NCBI GenBank assembly: GCA_942493385.1
Contig: OW818699.1
Span: 3,224,001-3,288,000, forward strand
DNA length: 64,000 nt
Direction: 5' to 3'
DNA from: UBA8389 sp942493385
GTDB lineage: Bacteria > Bacteroidota > Bacteroidia > Bacteroidales > UBA1402
Shown here: positions 50,933 to 59,725 of the stretch, piece after piece
How the letters are laid out: every line of letters begins with the position of its first letter
Numbering within the stretch: position 1 is the stretch's first letter
Notes under the pieces: generated by a model
Seen by the model: only the letters and a program-made list of their open reading frames with translations
Told to the model about the DNA's origin: nothing
Database searches by the model: none
Program-made: the position numbers and the translations under genes

Positions 50933-51856
50933 ATGAAAAAATTAATTTTGCTTCCCGCTTTTGCGCTTTTGCTTGTCAGCAGCATTTTGGCTTCCAATTC
51001 AACCGGTAAAGACACGACCATACTGTTCAACAACAAGATCATCCAGATTAATGACAGCGTGGATCAGGTGAATGTCAAAGTCAGCAAGGTTGGCGACAAC
51101 GATACCACAGCCTACAAGACTGTTTTTGAAGGTCTATACAGCGACAACCAAAGTTATGAACGCTGGTCGGTAGTAGAACAGTTGGGCATTCAGATTCCGT
51201 TTGTGACCAACAAGAAAATTCGCGAGAAACGCCAATATGAAATGCAATCGCATTGGGCCGGTTACGGCTGGGGATTCATCACCATGACAGACGGTGCCGC
51301 CATCAACAATGTCAATGGAGTCCAGCTCGACCTAAACAGGAGTTACGAGTTCAACTACAACTTGATTGAACACATCACCCCGATTTTTTTCCGTTATTTG
51401 GGACTTTCTTCCGGAATCGGTTTTAGCTGGCGGAATTACTACCTGGACAACAAGACTTTTTTCAAGGAAGATAACGACTTAGTTTCGGTCGTTGCCGGTG
51501 CCAGCACGAGCAAATACAAATACAGTCGGCTCAGCAATTGGTACCTGACTGTTCCGCTCATGCTCGAATTGCAACTCTTCAAATCCAGCAAGCGCAAACC
51601 TTATATTGCAGCTGGTGTGATCGGTGACATTCGTTTGGCTACCAGCAATAAAACGAAATACGTCAATGCAGCAGGTTCTACCATCCGCACTTCCGAAAAT
51701 GGCATGAATGTATTGCCTCTATCCTTGGACTATGTGGTGCAAGCTGGTTTGGGTAAAATAAGCATCTATGGCAAATATTCCCCAGTAAGCATTTTCGAAA
51801 CGAATAAGGGGCCTGATGTGCAGCACGCTTCTATAGGGTTTTTAATAGGTATGTAG
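50933..51856 (+). CDS. Outer membrane beta-barrel protein of the sigma operon
   Basis: The 307-aa product has a signal peptide (MKKLILLPAFALLLVSSILA) and alternating strands (RYLGLSSGIGFSWRNYYL, WYLTVPLMLELQL, YIAAGVIGDIRL) typical of the PorT-like or small OmpA-like barrels. It is the last of the four sigma-operon genes; a strong terminator follows at 51869. A role in envelope-stress adaptation is inferred from context only. Confidence 0.7.
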   Translation: MKKLILLPAFALLLVSSILASNSTGKDTTILFNNKIIQINDSVDQVNVKVSKVGDNDTTAYKTVFEGLYSDNQSYERWSVVEQLGIQIPFVTNKKIREKRQYEMQSHWAGYGWGFITMTDGAAINNVNGVQLDLNRSYEFNYNLIEHITPIFFRYLGLSSGIGFSWRNYYLDNKTFFKEDNDLVSVVAGASTSKYKYSRLSNWYLTVPLMLELQLFKSSKRKPYIAAGVIGDIRLATSNKTKYVNAAGSTIRTSENGMNVLPLSLDYVVQAGLGKISIYGKYSPVSIFETNKGPDVQHASIGFLIGM

Positions 51857-51868
51857 AAAATTGAAAAA

Positions 51869-51913
51869 ACTCTCGAAAAGGGTTTTTAACAGACCTTTTC
51901 GGGAGTTTTTTTT
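51869..51913 (+). terminator. Intrinsic terminator of the sigma operon
   Basis: ACTCTCGAAAAGG and CCTTTTCGGGAGT pair (one G-U) around a short loop and are followed by eight T residues. Confidence 0.85.
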
Positions 51914-51945
51914 GCACAGTTGGCATTTCATTAAAAGGATTTATT

Positions 51946-51953
51946 TACCTTTG
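51946..51953 (+). promoter_or_regulatory. -7 box of the AraC-family gene
   Basis: TACCTTTG matches TAnnTTTG, 26 bases before the ATG at 51980. Confidence 0.5.
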
Positions 51954-51979
51954 AGGGGAAAACCAATCCTACCATACAG

Positions 51980-53068
51980 ATGTCAATCGAGACCTTGTTT
52001 AATGGTTTGTCCTTTTGTTCCCTCTGCATCTCAGGCACGCTGTGTATCTTGCTGATATTTATCCGTGTTCCAAAAAAACAAGCGTTGATGCCCTATCACA
52101 ATACCCGCATCGGCTTGATTTTTTCTTTTTTGATGGTAACCGGTTTGAGTGTGTTTTTATTGTACAACGATTTTACTCCGACCATTGAACGAGACCTTCT
52201 TAGTCTTAATACCCTTTCGATCTCCTCCTTTCAGCTTTTTACATTTTCAGGAACACTTATTATCATGCTCGATAACAGGGCATATACTATTAAAAGAGCC
52301 ATTCTGGAAATTCTGATGACGCTGACCTTATCAATCGTGGGTTATCTCTTATTCGTTTTTCATGAATGGACGTTGCTCCATTTCTATTTTGGAGTTTTCG
52401 GCATTCATTACGTCATCCAAATAATCCGTTATACCCATTTCTTTTTCAAAATAAAAAAGCGAACCGTTTCCAAACTGGACAATTTCTTTTCTGAAGAAAC
52501 CGCCACTCGATTGAAATGGACTGGCAGAGTATATGCATGGCTTCTTTTCGGAAGTATCTTCTCGTTCCTATCGCTTTATATGGATATGCGGTTTTACCTC
52601 ATCTTTGCCGTTTTCTATACGTTCTTCTACCTTTATTTCAGCATCCATTATTTGAATTATGTCACCTTGTTTCTGGATATGGAACCGGCTTTTTCCATCG
52701 CTGACGACACCAGCAACAAAGATAAGTACGCGAACAAATCGTTTGATCAGCTCGAAAAAGCCATCGAAGATTGGGAAATGAAGAAGTATTTTGTCGAACC
52801 TGGTATCACCATCGATCAGGTTGCCACGCAGCTCCGGTCTAATCGGACGTACGTTTCCACCCACATGAACCTGCATCGAAAAATGACGTTTAAAGAGTGG
52901 ATCAACTACCTACGAATTGATGAAGCCAAAAACCTGCTTGTGCAACATCCTGACATGCCAGTGAGCCAGATTGGTGCTATGGTAGGACTTCCTGACAAAA
53001 GCAATTTTGGGCGGCAATTCACCAGATTGACAGGAAAAAGTCCACAAGCGTGGCGAAAGGATCAATAA
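51980..53068 (+). CDS. Membrane-bound AraC-family regulator
   Basis: The 362-aa product has about seven hydrophobic segments in residues 8-245 and a C-terminal AraC domain (about 265-360): helix-turn-helix 1 ITIDQVATQLRSNRTYVSTHMN and helix-turn-helix 2 PVSQIGAMVGLPDKSNFGRQF. This membrane-tethered AraC plan is common in Bacteroidales. The signal and targets are unknown. Neighbouring genes have their own promoters. Confidence 0.83.
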   Translation: MSIETLFNGLSFCSLCISGTLCILLIFIRVPKKQALMPYHNTRIGLIFSFLMVTGLSVFLLYNDFTPTIERDLLSLNTLSISSFQLFTFSGTLIIMLDNRAYTIKRAILEILMTLTLSIVGYLLFVFHEWTLLHFYFGVFGIHYVIQIIRYTHFFFKIKKRTVSKLDNFFSEETATRLKWTGRVYAWLLFGSIFSFLSLYMDMRFYLIFAVFYTFFYLYFSIHYLNYVTLFLDMEPAFSIADDTSNKDKYANKSFDQLEKAIEDWEMKKYFVEPGITIDQVATQLRSNRTYVSTHMNLHRKMTFKEWINYLRIDEAKNLLVQHPDMPVSQIGAMVGLPDKSNFGRQFTRLTGKSPQAWRKDQ

Positions 53069-53142
53069 TCGGTTCAGTAAGTTATCATTTCGTTAAATGT
53101 CTTCTCAGTGGTCATTTTGCACCCATTATTTGTTGTTTTGAC

Positions 53143-53249
53143 CACCCTCCAATGGTTTTCAATTGTAATTTTGCCTCGACAAAAGACCTAAGTGCTCTTT
53201 TGGCAAGCATGCCAGAAAGCAACGTTTTTTTTCAAAACCATTGGAGTGG
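53143..53249. repeat. 107-bp element bounded by inverted repeats
   Basis: CTCCAATGGTTTT (53147-53159) and AAAACCATTGGAG (53234-53246) are perfect 13-base inverted arms, extended by CCAC/GTGG with one unpaired base. Inside, TGGCA-AGCA-TGCCA forms a smaller hairpin. The T-run just before the right arm sits within the loop. It could be a MITE-like element or a structured RNA. Confidence 0.5.
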
Positions 53250-53362
53250 AAACAATAGCCCAGACGCTCTGGAAAATTCTGAAAGGAATTATCCATCGTT
53301 CTGGGTTATTTTTTTTCTATTGCTTCTTTCGTATAACTGTATAATTATTCGTGGTTTTTTAG

Positions 53363-53370
53363 TACGTTTG
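53363..53370 (+). promoter_or_regulatory. -7 box of the peptide transporter gene
   Basis: TACGTTTG matches TAnnTTTG, 25 bases before the ATG at 53396. Confidence 0.5.
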
Positions 53371-53395
53371 TCTTATAAACACTAAAATCTGACCC

Positions 53396-55069
53396 ATGTT
53401 CAAAGGACAACCCAAAGGCCTTTTCGTTACTGCGCTCGCCAACCTTGGCGAACGTTTTGGTTATTACACCATGATAGCCATTTTCGTTTTGTTTCTTCAA
53501 GCCAAGTATGGTTATTCAGAGGCCGCAGCCGGAGAAATCTACGCTACCTTCCTGATGTTTGTTTATTTCTTGCCTTTGTTCGGCGGTATCATTGCCGACC
53601 GTTGGCTCGGTTATCGAAAATCGGTGACGGTAGGCATGGTCATCATGTTTATCGGGTACGTACTTTTGGCATTCCCCAACATCATCGGTGGGAAAGAAAT
53701 CTTGGCCATCTTTGCCGCACTGGCCGTAATAGCTCTGGGCACCGGACTTTTTAAAGGGAACTTGCAGGCACTGGTCGGTAGAATGTACGACAACCCTGTC
53801 TATTCATCCAAACGCGACAGCGGATTCAGCCTTTATTATATGTTTATCAACGTGGGTGCCATGTTTGCACCAACCGCAGCCCAGGGTGTGGTGAATTTCG
53901 TGATGAACAAGGTCAATTTGACGTACGATTCCCGCATACCTGAACTGTTCCACAAAATGGAAGCAGGTGGCTTAAGCGCCAGCGTAAAAACTGAATTCCT
54001 GAGCATTGCACAAATGCAGGACGCTTCCGTAACCATGGACAGCTTGCAGCAATTCGGAAGTCATTACGTACAATCCTTGGGGGGTGCCTATCAACTTGGA
54101 TTCGGCGTTGCCTGCATCAGTTTGGTGGCTTCACTTGCCATTTTCCTGTTGGGTCGTAAAACCTACATGATCCAAAGTGAAAAGGTAAAAAACTCGCTGA
54201 AGCAAACAGACTTGGCCACCGAAGAAATTACGCCTGCCGAAAACCGCGAACGAATCATCGCACTTTGTCTGGTCTTTATCGCCGTCATTTTCTTTTGGAT
54301 GGCATTCCATCAAAACGGACTTACGTTGACCTATTTTGCCAGGGATTATACGGACACTTCCGTTGGTCGTTTCACAAACATCTGGTTTGACCTGTTCACT
54401 CTGATTCCTGTAGCCATTTCGGTCATTAGTTTGGGGTTCGCTTTCAAAAGAAACACACTGCAGAGACGCCTTTTATATGGTGTCATAGCCATTCTTGCAG
54501 GCGTTTGGGCATACATCCGTATTTCAGGTTTTGCAGTGAGCAATCCTTTCACTCCGCAGTTGTTCCAACATTTCAATCCATTCTTCATCGTCATTCTGAC
54601 ACCGGTTGCAGTAGGCATTTTCAATTCGCTGGGCAGAAAAGGCAAGGAGCCTTCCGCACCTAAAAAAATCGCTTATGGAATGCTCATCGCTGCCGCGGCT
54701 TATCTGTTTATGGTTGTAGCCTCGTTTGGCTTGCTCAGCCCGATGGATCGTGGAGACGTTGTGGATTACACCCGCGTTACCCCCTACTGGCTGATTTCAA
54801 CCTACTTCATGCTGACCATTGCTGAATTGTTCATCAGCCCCATGGGCATCTCCTTTGTTTCCAAAGTGGCCCCTCCAAAACTGAAAGGCATGATGCAGGG
54901 TGGTTGGTTTGCAGCTACGGCCATCGGTAATTTCCTCATTCAGATTGGTTCCTACTACTGGATAAAAGTTCCGCTGTGGTCTTTGTGGATGATTTTTGTA
55001 GTTTGCTGCATCCTTTCTGCCGTCTTCATGTTTGCCATCATGAAGAAGTTGGAGAAAGTCGCTAAATAA
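53396..55069 (+). CDS. POT/PTR-family proton-coupled peptide transporter
   Basis: The 557-aa membrane protein begins with GLFVTALANLGERFGYYTMIAIFVLFL and has the PTR signature GGIIADRWLGYRKSV and later GTGLFKGNLQALVG. Helices continue to the C-terminus. The ERFGYY motif matches ExxERFxYY-type proton-coupling motifs. It imports di- and tripeptides with protons. It is 6 bases before an asparaginase gene, which suggests a peptide/amino-acid nitrogen operon. Confidence 0.87.
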   Translation: MFKGQPKGLFVTALANLGERFGYYTMIAIFVLFLQAKYGYSEAAAGEIYATFLMFVYFLPLFGGIIADRWLGYRKSVTVGMVIMFIGYVLLAFPNIIGGKEILAIFAALAVIALGTGLFKGNLQALVGRMYDNPVYSSKRDSGFSLYYMFINVGAMFAPTAAQGVVNFVMNKVNLTYDSRIPELFHKMEAGGLSASVKTEFLSIAQMQDASVTMDSLQQFGSHYVQSLGGAYQLGFGVACISLVASLAIFLLGRKTYMIQSEKVKNSLKQTDLATEEITPAENRERIIALCLVFIAVIFFWMAFHQNGLTLTYFARDYTDTSVGRFTNIWFDLFTLIPVAISVISLGFAFKRNTLQRRLLYGVIAILAGVWAYIRISGFAVSNPFTPQLFQHFNPFFIVILTPVAVGIFNSLGRKGKEPSAPKKIAYGMLIAAAAYLFMVVASFGLLSPMDRGDVVDYTRVTPYWLISTYFMLTIAELFISPMGISFVSKVAPPKLKGMMQGGWFAATAIGNFLIQIGSYYWIKVPLWSLWMIFVVCCILSAVFMFAIMKKLEKVAK

Positions 55070-55075
55070 GATTGA

Positions 55076-56116
55076 ATGAACGACGCCGGATTCCGTAAGG
55101 TATTGCTGCTCTGCACCGGAGGGACCATCACTATGTCGGTCGACCCGGGCACGGGCTCGCTGACGCCCTTCCGATTCGAACAGCTGTACAAACAGATTCC
55201 GGAACTTAACAAGTTTGATTTCCGAATCGATTATCAACAGTTTGAACCATTGCTCGATTCGTCGGAAGTGGGTCCTGAGGAATGGATTCGAATGGCTGAA
55301 ATCATTTATGAGGCCTACGACCGGTACGATGGATTCGTGGTGCTTCACGGCACGGACACGATGGCGTATTCGGCCTCTGCGCTGAGTTTCATGTTGCAAC
55401 ACCTCCAGAAGCCTGTCATTTTTACCGGTTCCCAATTGCCCATCGGCATGGTTCGGACAGACGGTAAGGAAAACCTCATCACGGCCATCGAAATAGCCGC
55501 TGCTGCTGAATTCGGGTTTCCATTGGTACCAGAGGTCTGCATCTTTTTTGAAAATACACTTTGGCGTGGTAATCGTACCACCAAAAAGAATGCCGAACTG
55601 TTCAATGCGTTCGGCTCCTACAATTACGCGCCACTTGCCACAGCTGGAGTTCATATTCGGTACAACCGAGCAGTCATCCATTACGAAAGAGGCGAAGAAA
55701 AGCTTCAACTTCACAAAGCCTTGAAGACAGACATCGCCATCCTGAAACTCTTCCCTGGCATTTCCGAGTCGTATGTGAATGCTGTATTTCGAACGGAGGG
55801 TCTTCGTGCCATCGTTTTGGAAAGCTTCGGTGCCGGAAACGCACCCTCCCACGACTGGCTTATTCGTTCCTTGAAGGAAGCCGCCGACAAAGGCATCGTC
55901 ATCGTCAATGTAACGCAGTGCAACACAGGGAGTGTGGAGATGGGCCGTTACAAAACCAGTGTTCATCTGCATGAAGCTGGTGTGGTGAGCGGTTACGACA
56001 TCACGACAGAATCGGCTGTCACCAAATTGATGTTTCTCTTGGGTCATCACGACGATCCGGATGTGATTCGACGCGAAATCGGCGTTTCATATTGCGGTGA
56101 AATGACAGTTGAATAA
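55076..56116 (+). CDS. ansA: Cytoplasmic L-asparaginase, type I
   Basis: The 346-aa product has the asparaginase threonines: CTGGTITMS at about residues 13-21 and VLHGTDTMAYSASALSF near residue 90. PVIFTGSQLPIGMVRTDGKEN and NVTQCNTGSVEMGRY follow. It lacks a signal peptide, as type I enzymes do, and hydrolyses asparagine to aspartate and ammonia. It is paired with the peptide transporter upstream. Confidence 0.92.
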   Translation: MNDAGFRKVLLLCTGGTITMSVDPGTGSLTPFRFEQLYKQIPELNKFDFRIDYQQFEPLLDSSEVGPEEWIRMAEIIYEAYDRYDGFVVLHGTDTMAYSASALSFMLQHLQKPVIFTGSQLPIGMVRTDGKENLITAIEIAAAAEFGFPLVPEVCIFFENTLWRGNRTTKKNAELFNAFGSYNYAPLATAGVHIRYNRAVIHYERGEEKLQLHKALKTDIAILKLFPGISESYVNAVFRTEGLRAIVLESFGAGNAPSHDWLIRSLKEAADKGIVIVNVTQCNTGSVEMGRYKTSVHLHEAGVVSGYDITTESAVTKLMFLLGHHDDPDVIRREIGVSYCGEMTVE

Positions 56117-56323
56117 ATTCGTGCTAAAATTAAACTTTTTTAACAAACAGGCTTATTGTATGTTTTACGATATGCATGGCTAACTTTTCCCAATGTACAA
56201 GGTGTTCGGGCATGTTGTATATTGTCAATTAACCCCATAAATAAACCTTGAATACTACTTTTAAATCTTGCGAATCAAGTTTAATTGACGTTCTTTTGCA
56301 CTACACTTTATTAAACTGATACC

Positions 56324-57727
56324 ATGCAAACACAGAACGGTAGCAAGAGCTACGTATTTATGATTACACTGATCGCCACCATCGGAGGTCTTTTGTTCGG
56401 TTACGACACCGCCGTGATCTCCGGAGCAGTCGATTCTCTCAAATCGTATTTCCATCTGAATGCTGAAACATTCGGAGAAATGGCAACTTTTTATCATGGT
56501 GCAACTGTTTCCAGCGCCCTGATAGGCTGCATCATCGGTAGTGCCTTGTCCGGATTGTTTGCCTCCGCTCTCGGTCGAAAAAATTCCTTATTACTTTCTG
56601 CCTTTTTGTTTATGGTAGCCTCCCTAGGTGCTGCCTATCCTGAAGTTTTGTTCTTCGAAAAAGGTGAAAGTTCCTTGTCTGTCCTTATCGCTTTCAACAT
56701 CTATCGCATATTGGGCGGTATCGGTGTCGGTCTGGCTTCTGCCATTTGCCCCATGTACATAGCTGAAATCGCCCCGGCAGAAATCCGCGGAAAGTTGGTT
56801 TCCTGGAATCAGTTCGCCATTATTTTCGGTATGTTGGTGGTGTATTTTGTGAACTATTTCATTATCAAAGGAGAAAGCACTGAATGGATTGACAATACAG
56901 GCTGGCGTTGGATGTTTGCCTCGAATGCAGTACCTGCTGTTTTGTTCGCCATGTTGCTCTTTATCGTACCGGAAACACCACGCTTTCTGGCTATGTCTGG
57001 ACAGGAATCAAAAGCATTGCACATTCTGACCAAGATCAATGGTTCAAAAAAGGCAGCTGAGATTTTGTCCGATATCAAGGCATCCGCACATGAAAAAACA
57101 GAGAAGCTGCTCACTTATGGGAAACTGGTGCTCATCATCGGTATTTTGCTTTCCGTCTTTCAACAGGTGGTGGGCATCAATGTGGTGTTGTATTATGCAC
57201 CCACCATTTTCAAAGGCTTGGGCTTCGGTTCCGATGCTGCCATGTGGCAGACGGTCATCATGGGCTTTGTGAACATCATCTTTACGCTGGTTGCCATCTT
57301 CACGGTAGATAAATTTGGTCGCAAACCTTTGTTGATGATTGGTTCAACAGGTATGGCCATCGGCATGTTTGCCATTGGCTTGCTGGCTTATTTGCAAATT
57401 ATCGGCGTAAGCACCTTGATTTTCATCGTCATCTATACCGCTTCCTTCATGATGTCGTGGGGGCCGATTTGCTGGGTATTGATTTCTGAGATCTTCCCAA
57501 ACACCATTCGTGGAAAAGCGGTAGCCATCGCGGTTGCAGCACAGTGGATCACCAACTTTATTGTTTCGGCCACCTTCCCAGCTCTAGAAGCTTTCAGCGT
57601 GCCGTTTACCTATACGCTTTACGGCGTCATGAGTGTGCTCTCCGCCATCTTTGTTTGGAAAATGGTACCTGAAACTAAAGGAAAAACGTTGGAAGACATG
57701 ACCAAACTTTGGTTGAAGAAAAAGTAA
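56324..57727 (+). CDS. Sugar porter (MFS), XylE-like
   Basis: The 467-aa protein has 12 hydrophobic segments and sugar-porter motifs: GGLLFGYDTAVISGAV at the N-terminus, RILGGIGVGLASAICPMYIAE, VPETPRFLAM, FQQVVGINVVLYYAP and VPETKGKTLEDM near the end. It is most similar in pattern to proton-coupled xylose/galactose porters. No sugar catabolic gene is adjacent, so the substrate is not predicted. Confidence 0.9.
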   Translation: MQTQNGSKSYVFMITLIATIGGLLFGYDTAVISGAVDSLKSYFHLNAETFGEMATFYHGATVSSALIGCIIGSALSGLFASALGRKNSLLLSAFLFMVASLGAAYPEVLFFEKGESSLSVLIAFNIYRILGGIGVGLASAICPMYIAEIAPAEIRGKLVSWNQFAIIFGMLVVYFVNYFIIKGESTEWIDNTGWRWMFASNAVPAVLFAMLLFIVPETPRFLAMSGQESKALHILTKINGSKKAAEILSDIKASAHEKTEKLLTYGKLVLIIGILLSVFQQVVGINVVLYYAPTIFKGLGFGSDAAMWQTVIMGFVNIIFTLVAIFTVDKFGRKPLLMIGSTGMAIGMFAIGLLAYLQIIGVSTLIFIVIYTASFMMSWGPICWVLISEIFPNTIRGKAVAIAVAAQWITNFIVSATFPALEAFSVPFTYTLYGVMSVLSAIFVWKMVPETKGKTLEDMTKLWLKKK

Positions 57728-57746
57728 GTCCACACTGAATTTTGAA

Positions 57747-57781
57747 AAGAGGATGTAATCAAATGCATCCTCTTTTTTTTT
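57747..57781 (+). terminator. Intrinsic terminator of the sugar porter gene
   Basis: AAGAGGATG and CATCCTCTT pair perfectly (9 bp) around a 10-base loop and are followed by a run of T residues. Confidence 0.88.
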
Positions 57782-57899
57782 GCTTCACCTTGGTTTTTAT
57801 AAATAAAGCAACTTTTATTTGAGATAATGAACACATTGTTGTAATTTCGCCACTCTCAACTTACCGTTTTAATGCATCTATTCTCCAACGCTACCTCGA

Positions 57900-59723
57900 A
57901 TGAATAAGAAAAAAGGCATCCTTGAAAAATTCTCGTATCGGATCACCCTCCTTTACCTGATTTTCGGTTTTTCATGGATACTTCTTTCGGATAAATTACT
58001 GGAATTATTCATCAAAGATTTGGAAATACTCAGTGATGTTCAGACCTACAAAGGTTTTTTCTTCATATTTATAACTGCTTTAATGCTGTTTCTTTTAGTA
58101 CGTGGGCACTTGAAAAGCATCCGAACGGCTAGGGAATTGTTGGAAAATAAAATTCAGGATTACAAGGTGCTGTATGAAAAATTCCTGGCGCAAAACCATG
58201 AATTGAAGCAGGCCAAAGACATGGCTCAGGAAAATGAGAATTTTGTAACTGGCATTTTGGAGAATATTCCGGACATGATTTTCGTAAAAGATGCAGAAAC
58301 TGCGAAATATGTTTTGATAAACAAAGCGGTTGAAGAAATCATGGGTTGGAAACGGGAAGAAATGATTGGAAAAACCGAATATGATTTTTTTCCAGCGGAA
58401 ATAGCCAAATACTTGATGGATCAATCTCAGCAAGTGGTGGATACAAATACGGTCTTAGTAACGGAAGAAATTTTAACGTCCAATAGAGGGCCCAGATTGT
58501 ATATAACAAAAAAAATACCCATTTTGGATCATAACGGACAGTTAAAGTACATGCTGGGAGTTTCAGAGGACATCACGGCCAAGAAAGAGGCGGAAAAGGA
58601 ATTGATAGATGCCAAGGTAAAAGCGGAAGAAAGCAATCGATTGAAAATTGCCTTCCTCCAAAACATTTCCCATGAAATCCGTACTCCGATGAATGCCATT
58701 TGTGGCTTCACAAGTCTGATGACTGAACCGGATCTGAGTGCGGAGCAAAAGGAAAGTTACAGTTCCATCGTCCGAAGCAACTGCGATCAACTACTCACCA
58801 TCATCACCGATGTGCTCACCATTTCGTCTGTGGAAACAAATCAGATGAAGGTCAACATTCAGGAAGTGAACTTGAATGTGATGATGGAGGAGCTTACGCA
58901 GGTTTTCAAGCCAACTGCAACTAGTTTGTCCCTTGATTTTCAAAACACAACTGCAATGCCAGAAGAGGAGGCATTTGTTTTGACTGACAGAACAAAATTG
59001 ACACAAATCTTGTCCAATCTGCTCACCAACGCACTAAAATTCACCAAAGAGGGTACCATCGAACTGCATTGCCATCGTGAAGAGGGCATGCTCTACTTTT
59101 ATGTCAAGGACACGGGGATTGGATTCAATCCTGAAAACAAAGAAACCATCTTTGAACGGTTCAGGCAAGCAAACGATGACATCCACAGAAAATACGGAGG
59201 AACAGGTCTGGGTCTGGCCATTTCAAAAGCGTTCGTCAATCTTTTGGATGGACAGATCGGCGTGGAAACCGAACTTGGGAAAGGTTCCGTATTCCATTTC
59301 ACAATACCTTACAAGGCAGCCACTCCATTGGAAACAGAAGTCGTTGAACACCTAGTTTGGGACAAAGGGTACACCATTCTGATTGCGGAGGACGAAGACA
59401 TCAATTACCTGTTTCTGGAGACATTGCTTCAACCTATGAACTGGAAACTGATTCGTGCCACAAATGGACAGGAAGCAATTGATTTGGCACGTTCAGACAA
59501 TAGTATTCGGCTGATACTGATGGATATCCGAATGCCAGTCATGGATGGGTTTCAGGCAGCCATCGCCATCAAGGAATTCCGCCCGGATTTGCCCATTCTG
59601 GCTCAAACGGCTTATGCCAATGATTTTGAAGTTGAAAAGTACCGTTCGGTATTTGACGATTACATAACCAAACCACTACGTATTCAGGTTCTGAAGCAAA
59701 AAATCAGCAGATTTCTGGATTAA
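57900..59723 (+). CDS. Membrane hybrid sensor histidine kinase
   Basis: The 607-aa product has two membrane helices (about 15-31 and 49-66), a PAS domain (about 118-225, with NIPDMIFVKDAETAKYVLIN), a DHp helix with the phospho-acceptor His in FLQNISHEIRTPMNAI, an ATPase domain (NLLTNALKFTKEG, GGTGLGLAISKAF) and a C-terminal REC domain with Asp in IRLILMDIRMPVMDGF. It has no DNA-binding partner nearby. Its signal and output are unknown. Confidence 0.9.
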   Translation: MNKKKGILEKFSYRITLLYLIFGFSWILLSDKLLELFIKDLEILSDVQTYKGFFFIFITALMLFLLVRGHLKSIRTARELLENKIQDYKVLYEKFLAQNHELKQAKDMAQENENFVTGILENIPDMIFVKDAETAKYVLINKAVEEIMGWKREEMIGKTEYDFFPAEIAKYLMDQSQQVVDTNTVLVTEEILTSNRGPRLYITKKIPILDHNGQLKYMLGVSEDITAKKEAEKELIDAKVKAEESNRLKIAFLQNISHEIRTPMNAICGFTSLMTEPDLSAEQKESYSSIVRSNCDQLLTIITDVLTISSVETNQMKVNIQEVNLNVMMEELTQVFKPTATSLSLDFQNTTAMPEEEAFVLTDRTKLTQILSNLLTNALKFTKEGTIELHCHREEGMLYFYVKDTGIGFNPENKETIFERFRQANDDIHRKYGGTGLGLAISKAFVNLLDGQIGVETELGKGSVFHFTIPYKAATPLETEVVEHLVWDKGYTILIAEDEDINYLFLETLLQPMNWKLIRATNGQEAIDLARSDNSIRLILMDIRMPVMDGFQAAIAIKEFRPDLPILAQTAYANDFEVEKYRSVFDDYITKPLRIQVLKQKISRFLD

Positions 59724-59725
59724 GA

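Larger units (their letters stand above)
53069..53395. other. Intergenic region with an inverted-repeat element
   Basis: These 327 bases hold the inverted-repeat element at 53143-53249 and the promoter box of the peptide transporter (53363-53370). An open plus-strand frame (53050-53385) has no family resemblance and spans the inverted repeats, so it is not called. Confidence 0.55.

Noticed and set aside
53050..53385. Plus-strand open frame of 111 codons after the AraC gene
   Set aside because: It spans the inverted-repeat element and the transporter promoter and resembles no protein family.
54797..56050. Minus-strand open frame of 417 codons opposite ansA
   Set aside because: It is antisense to a clear asparaginase and has no motifs; long antisense frames arise from codon bias.
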